DNA of 46,627 bases, from positions 1 through 46,627 of the forward strand of contig JAFQTN010000014.1 in the NCBI GenBank assembly GCA_017409025.1, in the 5' to 3' direction. Positions 32,864 to 41,065 of this stretch are shown here, piece by piece. The stretch's first letter is position 1, and each line of letters opens with the position of its first letter. The position numbers were made by a program, and so were the translations under genes. The notes beneath the pieces are model-generated. The model made no database searches, was not told the DNA's origin, and saw only the letters and a list, made by a program, of their open reading frames with translations. The DNA comes from Bacilli bacterium. Its GTDB lineage: Bacteria; Bacillota_I; Bacilli_A; RF39; UBA660.

Positions 32864-33422
32864 GGTTAAATATTTTACTAAAGAAATTAGTTATATTAAG
32901 GATGAGAGTAAGAGAAGAGATATTGAGTACTTGATAAATTTGTTACCGGATTATTTCTTTACTATTCCGGCATCTAGTACTGGAAAGTATCATCCTAAAT
33001 TTGCTAGTACTAATAATGGGTTAGTAAAGCATACTAAAGTTGCTGTTAGAATAGCTTATGATTTATTTGAGACAGTAAATAATTTTAGTGATAATGATAA
33101 AGATTTAATTATTATGGCTTTAATTATGCATGATGGACTAAAAAAAGGAATAGAAGAAGAGAAGTATACAAGATTTGATCATCCATTGTTAGTATCTAAA
33201 TTGATAATGGAAAATGTTAAGAATTTAGAGATGGATATTGAAGATGTTAGGAAGATGTGTACATTAATAGAAAGTCATATGGGGAAATGGAATACGAATA
33301 AGTATAGTAAAGTGGAGTTGCCTGTACCTAATAATGAGTTAGAGAGATTTGTACATAGGTGTGATTATTTAGCTAGTAGAAATTATTTAAATGTAAGATT
33401 TATAAAATTAGATATTGAATAG
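32856..33422 (+). CDS. HD-domain phosphohydrolase
   Basis: 188 residues with HD-superfamily ligands: His in GLVKHTKVAVR near 50, the His-Asp pair in IMHDGLKKG near 88, and later His in FDHPLLVSK near 107 and ESHMGKW near 140. Such proteins hydrolyse phosphate esters of nucleotides or nucleic acids; the substrate is unknown. Start ATG 32856 follows GGGGGAAAG and lies in the end of mscS. It is followed by the PRPP synthetase-like gene 13 bases on, which may hint at nucleotide metabolism. Confidence 0.82.
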   Translation: MNKVKYFTKEISYIKDESKRRDIEYLINLLPDYFFTIPASSTGKYHPKFASTNNGLVKHTKVAVRIAYDLFETVNNFSDNDKDLIIMALIMHDGLKKGIEEEKYTRFDHPLLVSKLIMENVKNLEMDIEDVRKMCTLIESHMGKWNTNKYSKVELPVPNNELERFVHRCDYLASRNYLNVRFIKLDIE

Positions 33423-33435
33423 GGAGTGTTTTGTA

Positions 33436-34545
33436 GTGAAAGAATTAAAAGTAATAGTACCAGAAAACTGTCATGAGTTAGGAGAAAAAGTATTAGTTCA
33501 TCTTAAAGAATTAAGAGGAACAGATTGTGATTATGTAAAATTTCTTGATAAAAATGGATTAATCAGATTTAATAATGGTGAAGGTAAGTGTGTAATTGAT
33601 GAATCATTACGTAATAAAGATATATATATATTAACTGATGTTAGTAATAGGGGCATAAGTTATAATTTATGTGGTGAAAGACATACAATGAGTCCAGATG
33701 AACATTTTATGGATATACTTAGAATACTTAGTGCAGAATGTGGACATGCATCAAAAAGAACATTGATTATGCCATATTTATATAGTTCTAGACAAGATAG
33801 AAAAGAACATAGAGAATCATTAGATTGTGCGATGAGTTTACAGTGGTTAGTTAATATGGGCGTAGATGAGATCGTTACATGTGATGTTCATAATAAAGGA
33901 GTTATGAATGCCATTCCAAAAACACCGTTTGAGAATGTATATTTAACAGATACGATGCTTACTGATTTAATACTTACTGAAGAGATTTTTGATTATGAAA
34001 ATATTATATGTATTTCTCCAGATGAGGGAGCTATGAAGAGGGCAAGATTTTTCTCAGAAGTTATCGATAATGCTACAATGGCGGCATTTTATAAATATAG
34101 AGATCAAAAAGTATCTAATGGTAATGCTAAAGTAAGGGAACATAGATTTTTAGGGGATCCTGATGATTTGATTGGAAAAATAGCTATTGTTACTGATGAT
34201 ATGATAGATACTGGTGGTTCTATATTAGATACTGCTAAACAGTTAAAAGAACTTGGAGTAGATAAAGTATATTTGGTTACTACTTTTGCATTCTTTTCAA
34301 AAGGAATAGAAAAATTTAATGATTATTATGAATGTGGATATTTTGATAGAGTATATGCTACTAATTTAGCGTATGTACCAGAAGAAGCTAAAAATTCTCC
34401 TTGGTTTAAATCAATAGATTGTTCTAAAAATATTGCGGTAATAATTAATGAATTAAATTATGGAAGAAGTATTGGTGAGGTTATTAAAGGAAGAGATGCA
34501 GTACTTAAAAGAGTTAGAGAAATTAGGGAAGGAAGAAGGAAATAA
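33436..34545 (+). CDS. prs: ribose-phosphate diphosphokinase (PRPP synthetase), divergent long form
   Basis: Makes 5-phosphoribosyl 1-diphosphate from ribose 5-phosphate and ATP. Family marks are YSRQDRKEHRES near 113 (a divergent form of the ATP-binding flexible region), DVHNKG near 147, and the PRPP loop VTDDMIDTGGSI near 252. At 369 residues it is about 50 longer than usual Prs, with inserts in the N-terminal half and a C-terminal extension. It may be a separate paralogue subfamily. I start at GTG 33436, seven bases after AGGGAGTG. The stop overlaps the pilin gene start (TAATG). Confidence 0.85.
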   Translation: MKELKVIVPENCHELGEKVLVHLKELRGTDCDYVKFLDKNGLIRFNNGEGKCVIDESLRNKDIYILTDVSNRGISYNLCGERHTMSPDEHFMDILRILSAECGHASKRTLIMPYLYSSRQDRKEHRESLDCAMSLQWLVNMGVDEIVTCDVHNKGVMNAIPKTPFENVYLTDTMLTDLILTEEIFDYENIICISPDEGAMKRARFFSEVIDNATMAAFYKYRDQKVSNGNAKVREHRFLGDPDDLIGKIAIVTDDMIDTGGSILDTAKQLKELGVDKVYLVTTFAFFSKGIEKFNDYYECGYFDRVYATNLAYVPEEAKNSPWFKSIDCSKNIAVIINELNYGRSIGEVIKGRDAVLKRVREIREGRRK

Positions 34546-34877
34546 TGAAACTTAATAAGAAGGGGTTTACTTTAATTGAACTTTTAGCAGTTATAGTAAT
34601 ACTACTTGCTATTTCAGTAATTGCTGTAACTAGTATTAGTGCTGTGATAGAGAGAAATAAAGTAAAACAAAATGATGCTAAAATAGAAGTAATAGAAAGT
34701 TATGCTAAATTATATTATGAAGAACATAAAAATAGTTTAGGTTCTACTGGATGTATAGAATTAGATAAGTTAGGTTTATCTGATTCAGAGAGTAAAGATG
34801 CTGATGGGAATCTTTTTACTGGTGGAGTTAGCTATACTGATGGAAAAGAATTTCAATATGTAGATAGTTGTTCTTAA
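34545..34877 (+). CDS. type IV prepilin-like protein, likely major type
   Basis: 110 residues. It begins MKLNKKGFTLIELLAVIVIL, a canonical prepilin leader (KKG, then Phe, with Glu at +5) and hydrophobic helix, very like ComGC. The head has two Cys (GCIELDK near 65, and CS at the end), suggesting one disulfide. It is the first of three prepilin-like genes (34545-36534) coupled to the end of prs by a one-base overlap. Together with the ATPase at 13274 it would build a pilus or DNA-uptake pseudopilus. Confidence 0.9.
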   Translation: MKLNKKGFTLIELLAVIVILLAISVIAVTSISAVIERNKVKQNDAKIEVIESYAKLYYEEHKNSLGSTGCIELDKLGLSDSESKDADGNLFTGGVSYTDGKEFQYVDSCS

Positions 34878-34888
34878 GAGGTGATAAT

Positions 34889-35332
34889 ATGAATAACAAG
34901 GGTTTTATGATGGCGGAAGTTATTGTAGTAGCAACAGTTGTATTGGCTGCTATGGTAGGGTTTTATGTAAGTTATAATAAAATAATTTCATTATATAATA
35001 ATAGAGTAGATTATTATGATGTAGCAACATTATATGAACTTGGTAGTTATAGAGATAATCATATAGATTTGCTTGGTGATATTTCTGATTCAGAATTATT
35101 GGTTGGTGATCTTAATGATGAAGATTACCCTAATATGAAAGTTTTTTATCTAATGAAAAGTGAAATAATAAACTTATCTAATAATACTAATTTAAATTCT
35201 ACTTTTAGGGATTATTTGGAATTTTTATCTACAGCTATTACGCTTCCAGATGATATTACTAATATTTTGGTAATGGAAAAGTGTTATACTGAGGATGATT
35301 GTAAGTATGCTTATTTGGAGGTGTTTAAGTAA
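34889..35332 (+). CDS. minor prepilin-like protein
   Basis: 147 residues. The leader MNNKG is followed by FMMAEVIVVATVVLAAMVGF, which keeps Glu at +5 with a less typical Met-Met core. The head is acidic, with a Cys pair in EKCYTEDDCKY near the C terminus. AGAGGTGATAAT lies before ATG 34889, so the seven-residue upstream extension is not used. One-base overlap (TAATG) with the next gene indicates coupled expression. Position suggests a minor subunit such as ComGD/GspI, which I cannot distinguish. Confidence 0.82.
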   Translation: MNNKGFMMAEVIVVATVVLAAMVGFYVSYNKIISLYNNRVDYYDVATLYELGSYRDNHIDLLGDISDSELLVGDLNDEDYPNMKVFYLMKSEIINLSNNTNLNSTFRDYLEFLSTAITLPDDITNILVMEKCYTEDDCKYAYLEVFK

Positions 35333-36534
35333 TGAAACATCTTAATAATAAAGGATATTTATTAGTAGAAATTGTTCTTGCCTCTGTATTAGCTATGGTT
35401 ATTGCATATTTTTTGACTGATTTAACTATAAAACTAAAAAATAAGAATGATGATTTATTAGTTAAGACTTTAGTGTCTACTGATCAGTCAATTATTTACA
35501 ATACTATTATGAATGGAATACATAGCGATGGCAGTGATTTTAAATGTGATGATATTAAATTAGATGTAGTGAATAAAAAGTTTGAGTATAAAGAATTTAC
35601 TACTATAATTAGTGAATATGCTTCTTTAAGTAACTTTAAATGTGAAAAAATAGGAGATACCGTTAATATTGAAATACCTCTTGATGTAAAACAACTACCA
35701 AGTGATGATTTTGATGTAAATATAAATATGAGATTATCCAATGAAGAAACAATTAATGCAAATAAGTATAAGTGTGAAGGCGATAAAAGATTAGGAGTTT
35801 ACTATGTTACTAATTGTGTTGATGGGAATTGTAGTTATACTACTAAAAATGGTTTGGATTATTTACATGATTTTAGTTTAGATACAACAATTAATACTGA
35901 AAAAAATCCAACGTGGATTATTAAAGAAAATGATTTGAAAGGCAGTTTGTCTTATGTTGGAGATAACTGTAAAGAAGAAACTTGGTATGTTGGAACTAAT
36001 GGTAGTAATCTTAATTGTAGAGCTGGCGCAAGTAAAAATACAGATATAGTTAGAAAATTTGAAAATTGTACTGAACTAAAGGTTTACCGAACAACAATGA
36101 AAATTGATGATACACATAACTGGTTTTATTACTATGATGAGGAAAAAAAAGAAGGTTGTTACTTATATGGGAAATATTTATATCGTGATAAAACTAAAAC
36201 TCCAAATTGTAGTAGTAGCAGTGGTTCTACAGGGACTACAAATAATTTTTGCAGATGTACTAATGGAAAAAAATATTCATGTATAGATTATGGTCTTGAT
36301 AATCAAACGGAATGTAGTGAGTGGTGTAGCCAAAACGAATCTGATATAAGCGGTAATAATAATTGTACTGGAGGTGACTATCGGGAATTGACTCCTTTTT
36401 GTAAATGTGGAAATGGACAAAGTTATCCATGTGCTCGATACGAAATACAAAATAATGCAAAATGTAGTTGGTTTTGTACTATTGCTCCGCAAAATTCTTT
36501 TATGAGTGAAGGTAGTAACTGTGAAGAGAGTTAG
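35332..36534 (+). CDS. large minor prepilin with SH3-like and Cys-rich repeat head
   Basis: 400 residues. Leader MKHLNNKG, then YLLVEIVLASVLAMVIAY with Glu at +5. The first 200 residues form a pilin-like stalk and head. Next comes an SH3-like module (about 218-285: TWYVGTNGSNLNCRAGAS, then CYLYGKYLY), with a relative in the protein at 44844. The end holds two tandem Cys-rich units (about 303-335 and 360-385), each with FC-x-C, NG, Y-x-C and CS-x2-C. The size and add-on domains suit a subunit at a fibre tip that binds something outside. Function is inferred. Confidence 0.8.
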   Translation: MKHLNNKGYLLVEIVLASVLAMVIAYFLTDLTIKLKNKNDDLLVKTLVSTDQSIIYNTIMNGIHSDGSDFKCDDIKLDVVNKKFEYKEFTTIISEYASLSNFKCEKIGDTVNIEIPLDVKQLPSDDFDVNINMRLSNEETINANKYKCEGDKRLGVYYVTNCVDGNCSYTTKNGLDYLHDFSLDTTINTEKNPTWIIKENDLKGSLSYVGDNCKEETWYVGTNGSNLNCRAGASKNTDIVRKFENCTELKVYRTTMKIDDTHNWFYYYDEEKKEGCYLYGKYLYRDKTKTPNCSSSSGSTGTTNNFCRCTNGKKYSCIDYGLDNQTECSEWCSQNESDISGNNNCTGGDYRELTPFCKCGNGQSYPCARYEIQNNAKCSWFCTIAPQNSFMSEGSNCEES

Positions 36535-36553
36535 ATAAGACAACTTTAATGTA

Positions 36554-36581
36554 AGAAAAAGACGATTAATCGTCTTTTTAA
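36554..36581. terminator. bidirectional terminator
   Basis: A 24-base perfect palindrome (36556-36579; stem AAAAAGACGA with TCGTCTTTTT) between the convergent pilin operon and the rodA-like gene. Confidence 0.9.
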
Positions 36582-37708
36582 TTTGTATATCTTAAACTTG
36601 AATTTGATACGTTAAATATTATTCCTAAGAGTAACATATAAGAAAGTAGAGATGATCCGCCATAACTTATAAAGGGAAGGGTTATTCCCATTATAGGTAG
36701 TAATCCAATGGTCATAGAGATATTATATATTTGTTGGAATAATAATACAGATATTATACCTCCAATAGCATATTTATCTGATAAATCTTTAGTTTTATTA
36801 ACAGAATTAATTAATGTTAAATCAAAGAATAGCATAATTAATAATAAGCTAATAGAACCAATTAAACCTGTGTTAGATGCAAATACTGCAAAGATAAAAT
36901 CTGTTTGCATTTCTGGAAAATATATTGGAGTAGAATTAATACCGTGACCAGTTAAACCAGAAGAACCAATTGCTATTAGAGAATTTCTTAGTTGGAGTCC
37001 TGTAGATGATGACCAATTAGTGATTCTATCCATACGATAGAAAAAAGATGTTCCAAAGATATCTATAAATAAATCTTGTTTTAGATAATATATTCCTAAG
37101 AATAAACAAAAAAATATAATGATAAATCCAATAGTAAATATAAACCATCTTTTTCTAAGACCCCCAATAAATAACATTACAAAAGTAATAATTATGTACA
37201 TTATTACTGCTCCAGTATCTGGTTCTATGAATGTTAATACTGATGGAATAAAGAGTACTACTAATACTTTTAGGATGAACTTTAATTCATCTATTATATC
37301 AGGGTTTTTATATTTATCATTAAAGTCAGTTATCATTCTGGATAATGTTATTATTAGAAATATTTTCATAAATTCACTAGGTTGTAGTGTTCCAAGAAAT
37401 GGTATTTTAAACCAGCATGTAGCGTTATTTACTTCGATACCAAAGAATAATACTAATATTAAAGAAAGTACTCCGATAATATATAATATCCAAGCGTTAT
37501 TATATAAGAATTTATTACCTAGAATCATCGTCGAATAAGCTAAAAATATTCCTACTAGATACCATATGATTTGCTTTAACCATAGATTTTCGTATTCAAT
37601 AGATAATAAATCTTTTGTTGAGTAGATAGATATGATACTTATTATAAAAAATAATATAATAGGTATTAATATGCTAGATTCTACTTTAAATTTAGAAATG
37701 TTTTTAAT
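36578..37708 (-). CDS. FtsW/RodA-family SEDS glycosyltransferase, apparent ATT start
   Basis: Membrane peptidoglycan glycosyltransferase that polymerises lipid II in elongation or division. Signature segments include FLGTLQPSEFMK, FIEPDTG, SSGLTGHG, the periplasmic-loop pattern PEMQTDFIFAV, and GITLPFISYGGSS near the end. From the first ATG (37528) the protein has 316 residues and lacks its first two membrane helices. The frame stays open upstream for 60 more codons of typical sequence (KFKVESSILIPIILFFIIS, then SIYSTKDLL) but has no ATG, GTG or TTG. AGGATGTGAT then stands where a ribosome site belongs, before ATT ATT at 37711-37706. ATT 37708 gives 376 residues, the family length. Confidence 0.85.
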   Translation of the reverse strand: MKNISKFKVESSILIPIILFFIISIISIYSTKDLLSIEYENLWLKQIIWYLVGIFLAYSTMILGNKFLYNNAWILYIIGVLSLILVLFFGIEVNNATCWFKIPFLGTLQPSEFMKIFLIITLSRMITDFNDKYKNPDIIDELKFILKVLVVLFIPSVLTFIEPDTGAVIMYIIITFVMLFIGGLRKRWFIFTIGFIIIFFCLFLGIYYLKQDLFIDIFGTSFFYRMDRITNWSSSTGLQLRNSLIAIGSSGLTGHGINSTPIYFPEMQTDFIFAVFASNTGLIGSISLLLIMLFFDLTLINSVNKTKDLSDKYAIGGIISVLLFQQIYNISMTIGLLPIMGITLPFISYGGSSLLSYMLLLGIIFNVSNSSLRYTN

Positions 37709-37803
37709 AATATCACATCCTAACTATTAATATTTTACCACATATAATAGTTAAATTATACAAAAATAATTATTTTTAGCATATATTATATTGGAGGGAT
37801 AAG

Positions 37804-38103
37804 ATGCCAAATAAACCTAAAATGTATAAAGGAGAAGTAAAAAAAGAATTTAATAATAATAGGAGTATATATGCTAGTTATAGTGATAACGATAATATTA
37901 ATAAGAATTATGATGTAAGTGAAGTTAGAAAGAAGATAAATGATATATTTAGTTCATATGATTTTATATATAGAACTAAGGTTAATATAGTTATAGATAA
38001 TCAGATAATTACTAGGAAAATAATAGGTATTTATGAAAATAATTTAGTTACTATAGATAACGAACATATTCCTATAAATATGATTAAGGATATATATAAA
38101 TGA
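37804..38103 (+). CDS. hypothetical protein
   Basis: 99 residues, not recognised. The first 45 residues are polar and probably disordered (Asn, Lys, Tyr). The last 50 look like a small all-beta unit (TKVNIVIDNQIITRKIIGIY, then NLVTIDNEHIPI), reminiscent of an Sm- or SH3-like barrel. GGAGGGATAAG before ATG 37804 is a strong ribosome site. It is divergent from the rodA-like gene and ends at a terminator, so it is monocistronic. Confidence 0.68.
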   Translation: MPNKPKMYKGEVKKEFNNNRSIYASYSDNDNINKNYDVSEVRKKINDIFSSYDFIYRTKVNIVIDNQIITRKIIGIYENNLVTIDNEHIPINMIKDIYK

Positions 38104-38130
38104 TAACTTAATAATAAGTTGTCTTTTTTT
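38102..38130 (+). terminator. terminator after the gene at 37804
   Basis: GATAACTTA (38102-38110) pairs with TAAGTTGTC (38115-38123) and is followed by seven T. Confidence 0.85.
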
Positions 38131-38247
38131 AATTATAATGATAGTACTTTTAAATATAAAATAATAATAAATCTTTTTGTTATATATTGATATACATATG
38201 TTTGTTTTTGTATGGTTTTATTACTTGATAGAAAGATAGGTGGTATT

Positions 38248-38430
38248 ATGTATAAATCATATAAATTTAGATTATAACCAAATAAAGAACAAAATTTCTT
38301 AACATTAAAAACGAGTATGGTAGTGACTATCGGAATTTAATTCTTTGGAGAAGTATGGATAGATAGTCTTTGAAGCAGAAATTTCATCATCACGAGATAA
38401 TGGCGACAAATTTATTTGTCTTTTGTTCTA
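38248..38430 (+). pseudogene. remnant of an IS200/IS605-type tnpB
   Basis: The gene-free stretch 38131-38515 holds a decayed TnpB. AGATAGGTGG and ATG 38248 open MYKSYKFRL, then a stop where TnpB proteins have Tyr, then PNKEQ, the standard TnpB N terminus. After about 50 bases the sequence jumps to the C-terminal pattern YGSDYRNLI-LEKYG, with one base missing in the Pro codon and a stop after the Gly. More than 1 kb of the middle is therefore gone. Downstream, GACAAAT-TT-ATTTGTC (38405-38420) is a hairpin that may be the right-end structure or the 3' end of the former guide-type RNA. No tnpA is present. Confidence 0.78.
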
Positions 38431-38515
38431 AAAAATATATTATTGTAATATTAATGTTGCTAAAATAAACAATTTAAGTTATAATTAATTATATAATAAA
38501 GAGGTGTCTGAAAGT

Positions 38516-40624
38516 ATGATAGAAATAAAGAAAAATAAAAAATCATTAATATTATTAATTGTTTTTTCTATAATGTTTTTGATATTAGGAGGAACACTTT
38601 CTGTTTGGTTATGGGTAACTGATGAGAATCAACAGACTAATTTTGCTTTTACAGTAGAAAAAAATTTCTCTTGCGCTGCAGATGGGGGAGAACCAATAAA
38701 TACTGATGATATATCTTTAGTTCCAGCTACATGTAAAGACGCTGATAGAGTTATTAAAAGAGAAATAAAAGTAATGCCTAAGATTACTAAAAATGGATTA
38801 TCAATAGGAATGGATTTATGGTTATATGTAAATGAAATTGATGAAAGATTATCAAAAAGTGAAAATTTAAAATATGTATTAACTGAATCTAGTGATAGTT
38901 GCTCTACTGGAGTTATAGTTAGTGGAAGCTTTAATGGGATTTCTGTCGGTAGTAAAATTGATTTATTTATTGATAAAATTTATACTTCTACTACAACAGA
39001 TACTTATTATTTATGGATATGGTTAGATAAAGCAGAAACTGATAATGATACTATGAATAAAAATTTTGATTTGTCTTTATCAGGGTCTTGTACAGATAAT
39101 CTTAGTTTTCAACCTGAAAAACCTGTATTAGATGATGAAATGATACCGGTAACAATAGCGGATGATGGGAAGGTAACTACAGTTTTAGAAGATGATCCAT
39201 CATGGTATGATTATAGTTCTAAGAAATGGGCTAATGTGGTTTTGGTAAATAATGATAATTATAAAAATACTTCTGGGGTAGAAGTAGTGCAAGATGATAT
39301 TTTAGCTTATTATGTGTGGATTCCTAGATATAAATATAAAATAAGTAAGGTAACTTGCGAAGAAATAAAAAGTAAAATAACAGAGGAAACATATCCAGAA
39401 TGTTATGGGCCTCCATATTCAATGACTGAAGAAAACAAGCAAGAATTAATTGATTTGTTTCTTGATTATATGCAAAAAAAGGATCCTTTAGGTTTGTTTT
39501 TTCGTTATGAAGAAGATGATATAAGAGAGATGTTTGATAATTTTTTACTGTATGGTTATTTGGAATTTGATGATACGATGATGGATATTTGGGATACTTT
39601 GAATTTGGATTATATGCCTTCTACGGTTGTTGAAAAAATAATATATACATCTACTTTTATGGGGACGAATGAAACATATAAAATTGATGTAGAGTTTGAA
39701 AAAAATGCTACATTAAGGACTATGGGTGATGCAATAAATACATATTATACACATCCGGCGTTTTGGTGGGATAATGATAATGATGGTGCAACTGATAGTA
39801 CAGAGATGTTATCTGGTATATGGGTAGCAAAGTTTGAAACTACTGGTTCTGATTCAAGTAATGCAACAATATTGCCTAATGAACCTGCTTTAAGACCATT
39901 ATCTATAAGTGAACATTTTTCAATAGCTAGAAATTTTAATAAAAATCTTTCTACTACTAAAAGTAATTCACATTTAATAAAAAATAGTGAGTGGGGAGCT
40001 ACTGTTTATTTGGCTAACTCTAAATATGGAGTTGGTGGTGAAGTAAGAATTAATAATTATCATAAAGATGGAACTTTAACTGGGTGCGGAGCTTCTAGAA
40101 GAAATGGTGCTCAATATGCTACATGTGGAATACCATATGGTTCTGCAATATCTTATCCTCAAAGCACTACTGGAAATATAAGTGGAATATTTGATATGTC
40201 TGGTGGACTTGGGGAATATACAATGGGTGTTTATAATCATAATATAGCCAAAAGTAATTTTACAACATTGCCAGAAAGTAAGTATTATGATTTATATAAA
40301 TCTTATACATTTGCTAAGTGTACATTACAGGAATGTGGTGGTCATGGAATTGGCGAGGCTTTGTTAAAAACTAATTCTGCTACAGAAGCTATTACACTTC
40401 ATAACGACAAAGTAAACATGACATCATCAACATCTAGTTCGTGGTATTTTCGTGGAGGAACGTATGCTCATCACCATTATTTTATTCCAATTGAGGTTGA
40501 GGGCAAACAAAATACATTTACGATGGAATATAGCGATGGTGCATTTCAAAATGGATATGGAAATGGTGCTGCTGTGAATACTAGGGGTTCTAGGATGACG
40601 ATAATAAATGGATTTGGAGCATAA
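38516..40624 (+). CDS. large secreted or membrane-anchored surface protein with FGE/lectin-like C-terminal domain
   Basis: 702 residues. The N terminus is basic, followed by one long hydrophobic helix (about 12-36), a signal peptide or anchor. A beta-rich region of about 160 residues with a few Cys follows, then a middle with SWYDYSSKKWANVVLVN and YYVWIPRYKYK near 225-270. The last 250 residues contain KNSEWGATVYLANSKYG, SGIFDMSGGLGEY, SSWYFRGG and NTRGSR, resembling the formylglycine-enzyme/C-type-lectin fold seen in some phage and surface adhesins. Catalytic residues are not evident. I start at ATG 38516 with AAAGAGG upstream; GTG 38504 is an alternative. No reverse transcriptase is nearby. 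Confidence 0.72.
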   Translation: MIEIKKNKKSLILLIVFSIMFLILGGTLSVWLWVTDENQQTNFAFTVEKNFSCAADGGEPINTDDISLVPATCKDADRVIKREIKVMPKITKNGLSIGMDLWLYVNEIDERLSKSENLKYVLTESSDSCSTGVIVSGSFNGISVGSKIDLFIDKIYTSTTTDTYYLWIWLDKAETDNDTMNKNFDLSLSGSCTDNLSFQPEKPVLDDEMIPVTIADDGKVTTVLEDDPSWYDYSSKKWANVVLVNNDNYKNTSGVEVVQDDILAYYVWIPRYKYKISKVTCEEIKSKITEETYPECYGPPYSMTEENKQELIDLFLDYMQKKDPLGLFFRYEEDDIREMFDNFLLYGYLEFDDTMMDIWDTLNLDYMPSTVVEKIIYTSTFMGTNETYKIDVEFEKNATLRTMGDAINTYYTHPAFWWDNDNDGATDSTEMLSGIWVAKFETTGSDSSNATILPNEPALRPLSISEHFSIARNFNKNLSTTKSNSHLIKNSEWGATVYLANSKYGVGGEVRINNYHKDGTLTGCGASRRNGAQYATCGIPYGSAISYPQSTTGNISGIFDMSGGLGEYTMGVYNHNIAKSNFTTLPESKYYDLYKSYTFAKCTLQECGGHGIGEALLKTNSATEAITLHNDKVNMTSSTSSSWYFRGGTYAHHHYFIPIEVEGKQNTFTMEYSDGAFQNGYGNGAAVNTRGSRMTIINGFGA

Positions 40625-40626
40625 TT

Positions 40627-40656
40627 AAAATCATAACTTTTTAGTTATGATTTTTC
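40627..40656. terminator. bidirectional terminator
   Basis: 12-bp perfect stem (40627-40638 with 40643-40654) between two convergent genes, followed by T on the plus strand; the stop codon of the minus gene lies within it. Confidence 0.88.
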
Positions 40657-40994
40657 TTTATATTGATTCCTAGCATTGAGCCTATTATTCCTGATAAGAG
40701 AAGGCTTAAATATGAAATTATAAGTTTTAAGGTAAAAGGATTTTTTGTTATAATAGAGATTATTATTGATAAAAATAAATATATAGATGTAAATTTTAAT
40801 CCTTCTAAGTATGCTTTTTCTTTAACGTTTTTACCTAGAATAGTTGAAGATATAAAGATAGAAATAATAGGAATTAATAATTTAATTATTTTAGTTGGTA
40901 TTGTAATATAATAATTTATTAAAGATAGAATAATAGTTAATACTAAGATTATACTAAATAAATATAGATAACTTTTTAAATAATTTTTTAACAT
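40641..40994 (-). CDS. TIGR04086-type small membrane protein
   Basis: 117 residues, four membrane helices (about 8-28, 33-51, 62-81, 86-108) and almost no loops. The layout and the Gly-rich last helix (LLSGIIGSMLGINIKK) match the TIGR04086/YrzE-type family of Firmicutes, for which no function is known. TTAGGTGAATTT stands before ATG 40994. It is divergent from the DUF421 gene at 41066. Confidence 0.72.
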   Translation of the reverse strand: MLKNYLKSYLYLFSIILVLTIILSLINYYITIPTKIIKLLIPIISIFISSTILGKNVKEKAYLEGLKFTSIYLFLSIIISIITKNPFTLKLIISYLSLLLSGIIGSMLGINIKKNHN

Positions 40995-41065
40995 AAATTC
41001 ACCTAATAAAATATATGATTAGTATATTTTATTATGACTTGGAAATAATAGTAATGGTGAATATT

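Noticed and set aside
36578-37528. Treating the SEDS gene as N-terminally truncated or as a pseudogene
   Set aside because: The upstream 60 codons are open, hydrophobic and in the right frame, and a ribosome-site-like sequence lies at the right distance from ATT.
38500-40624. Diversity-generating retroelement target
   Set aside because: The C-terminal fold pattern would fit, but there is no reverse transcriptase and no template repeat in the window.
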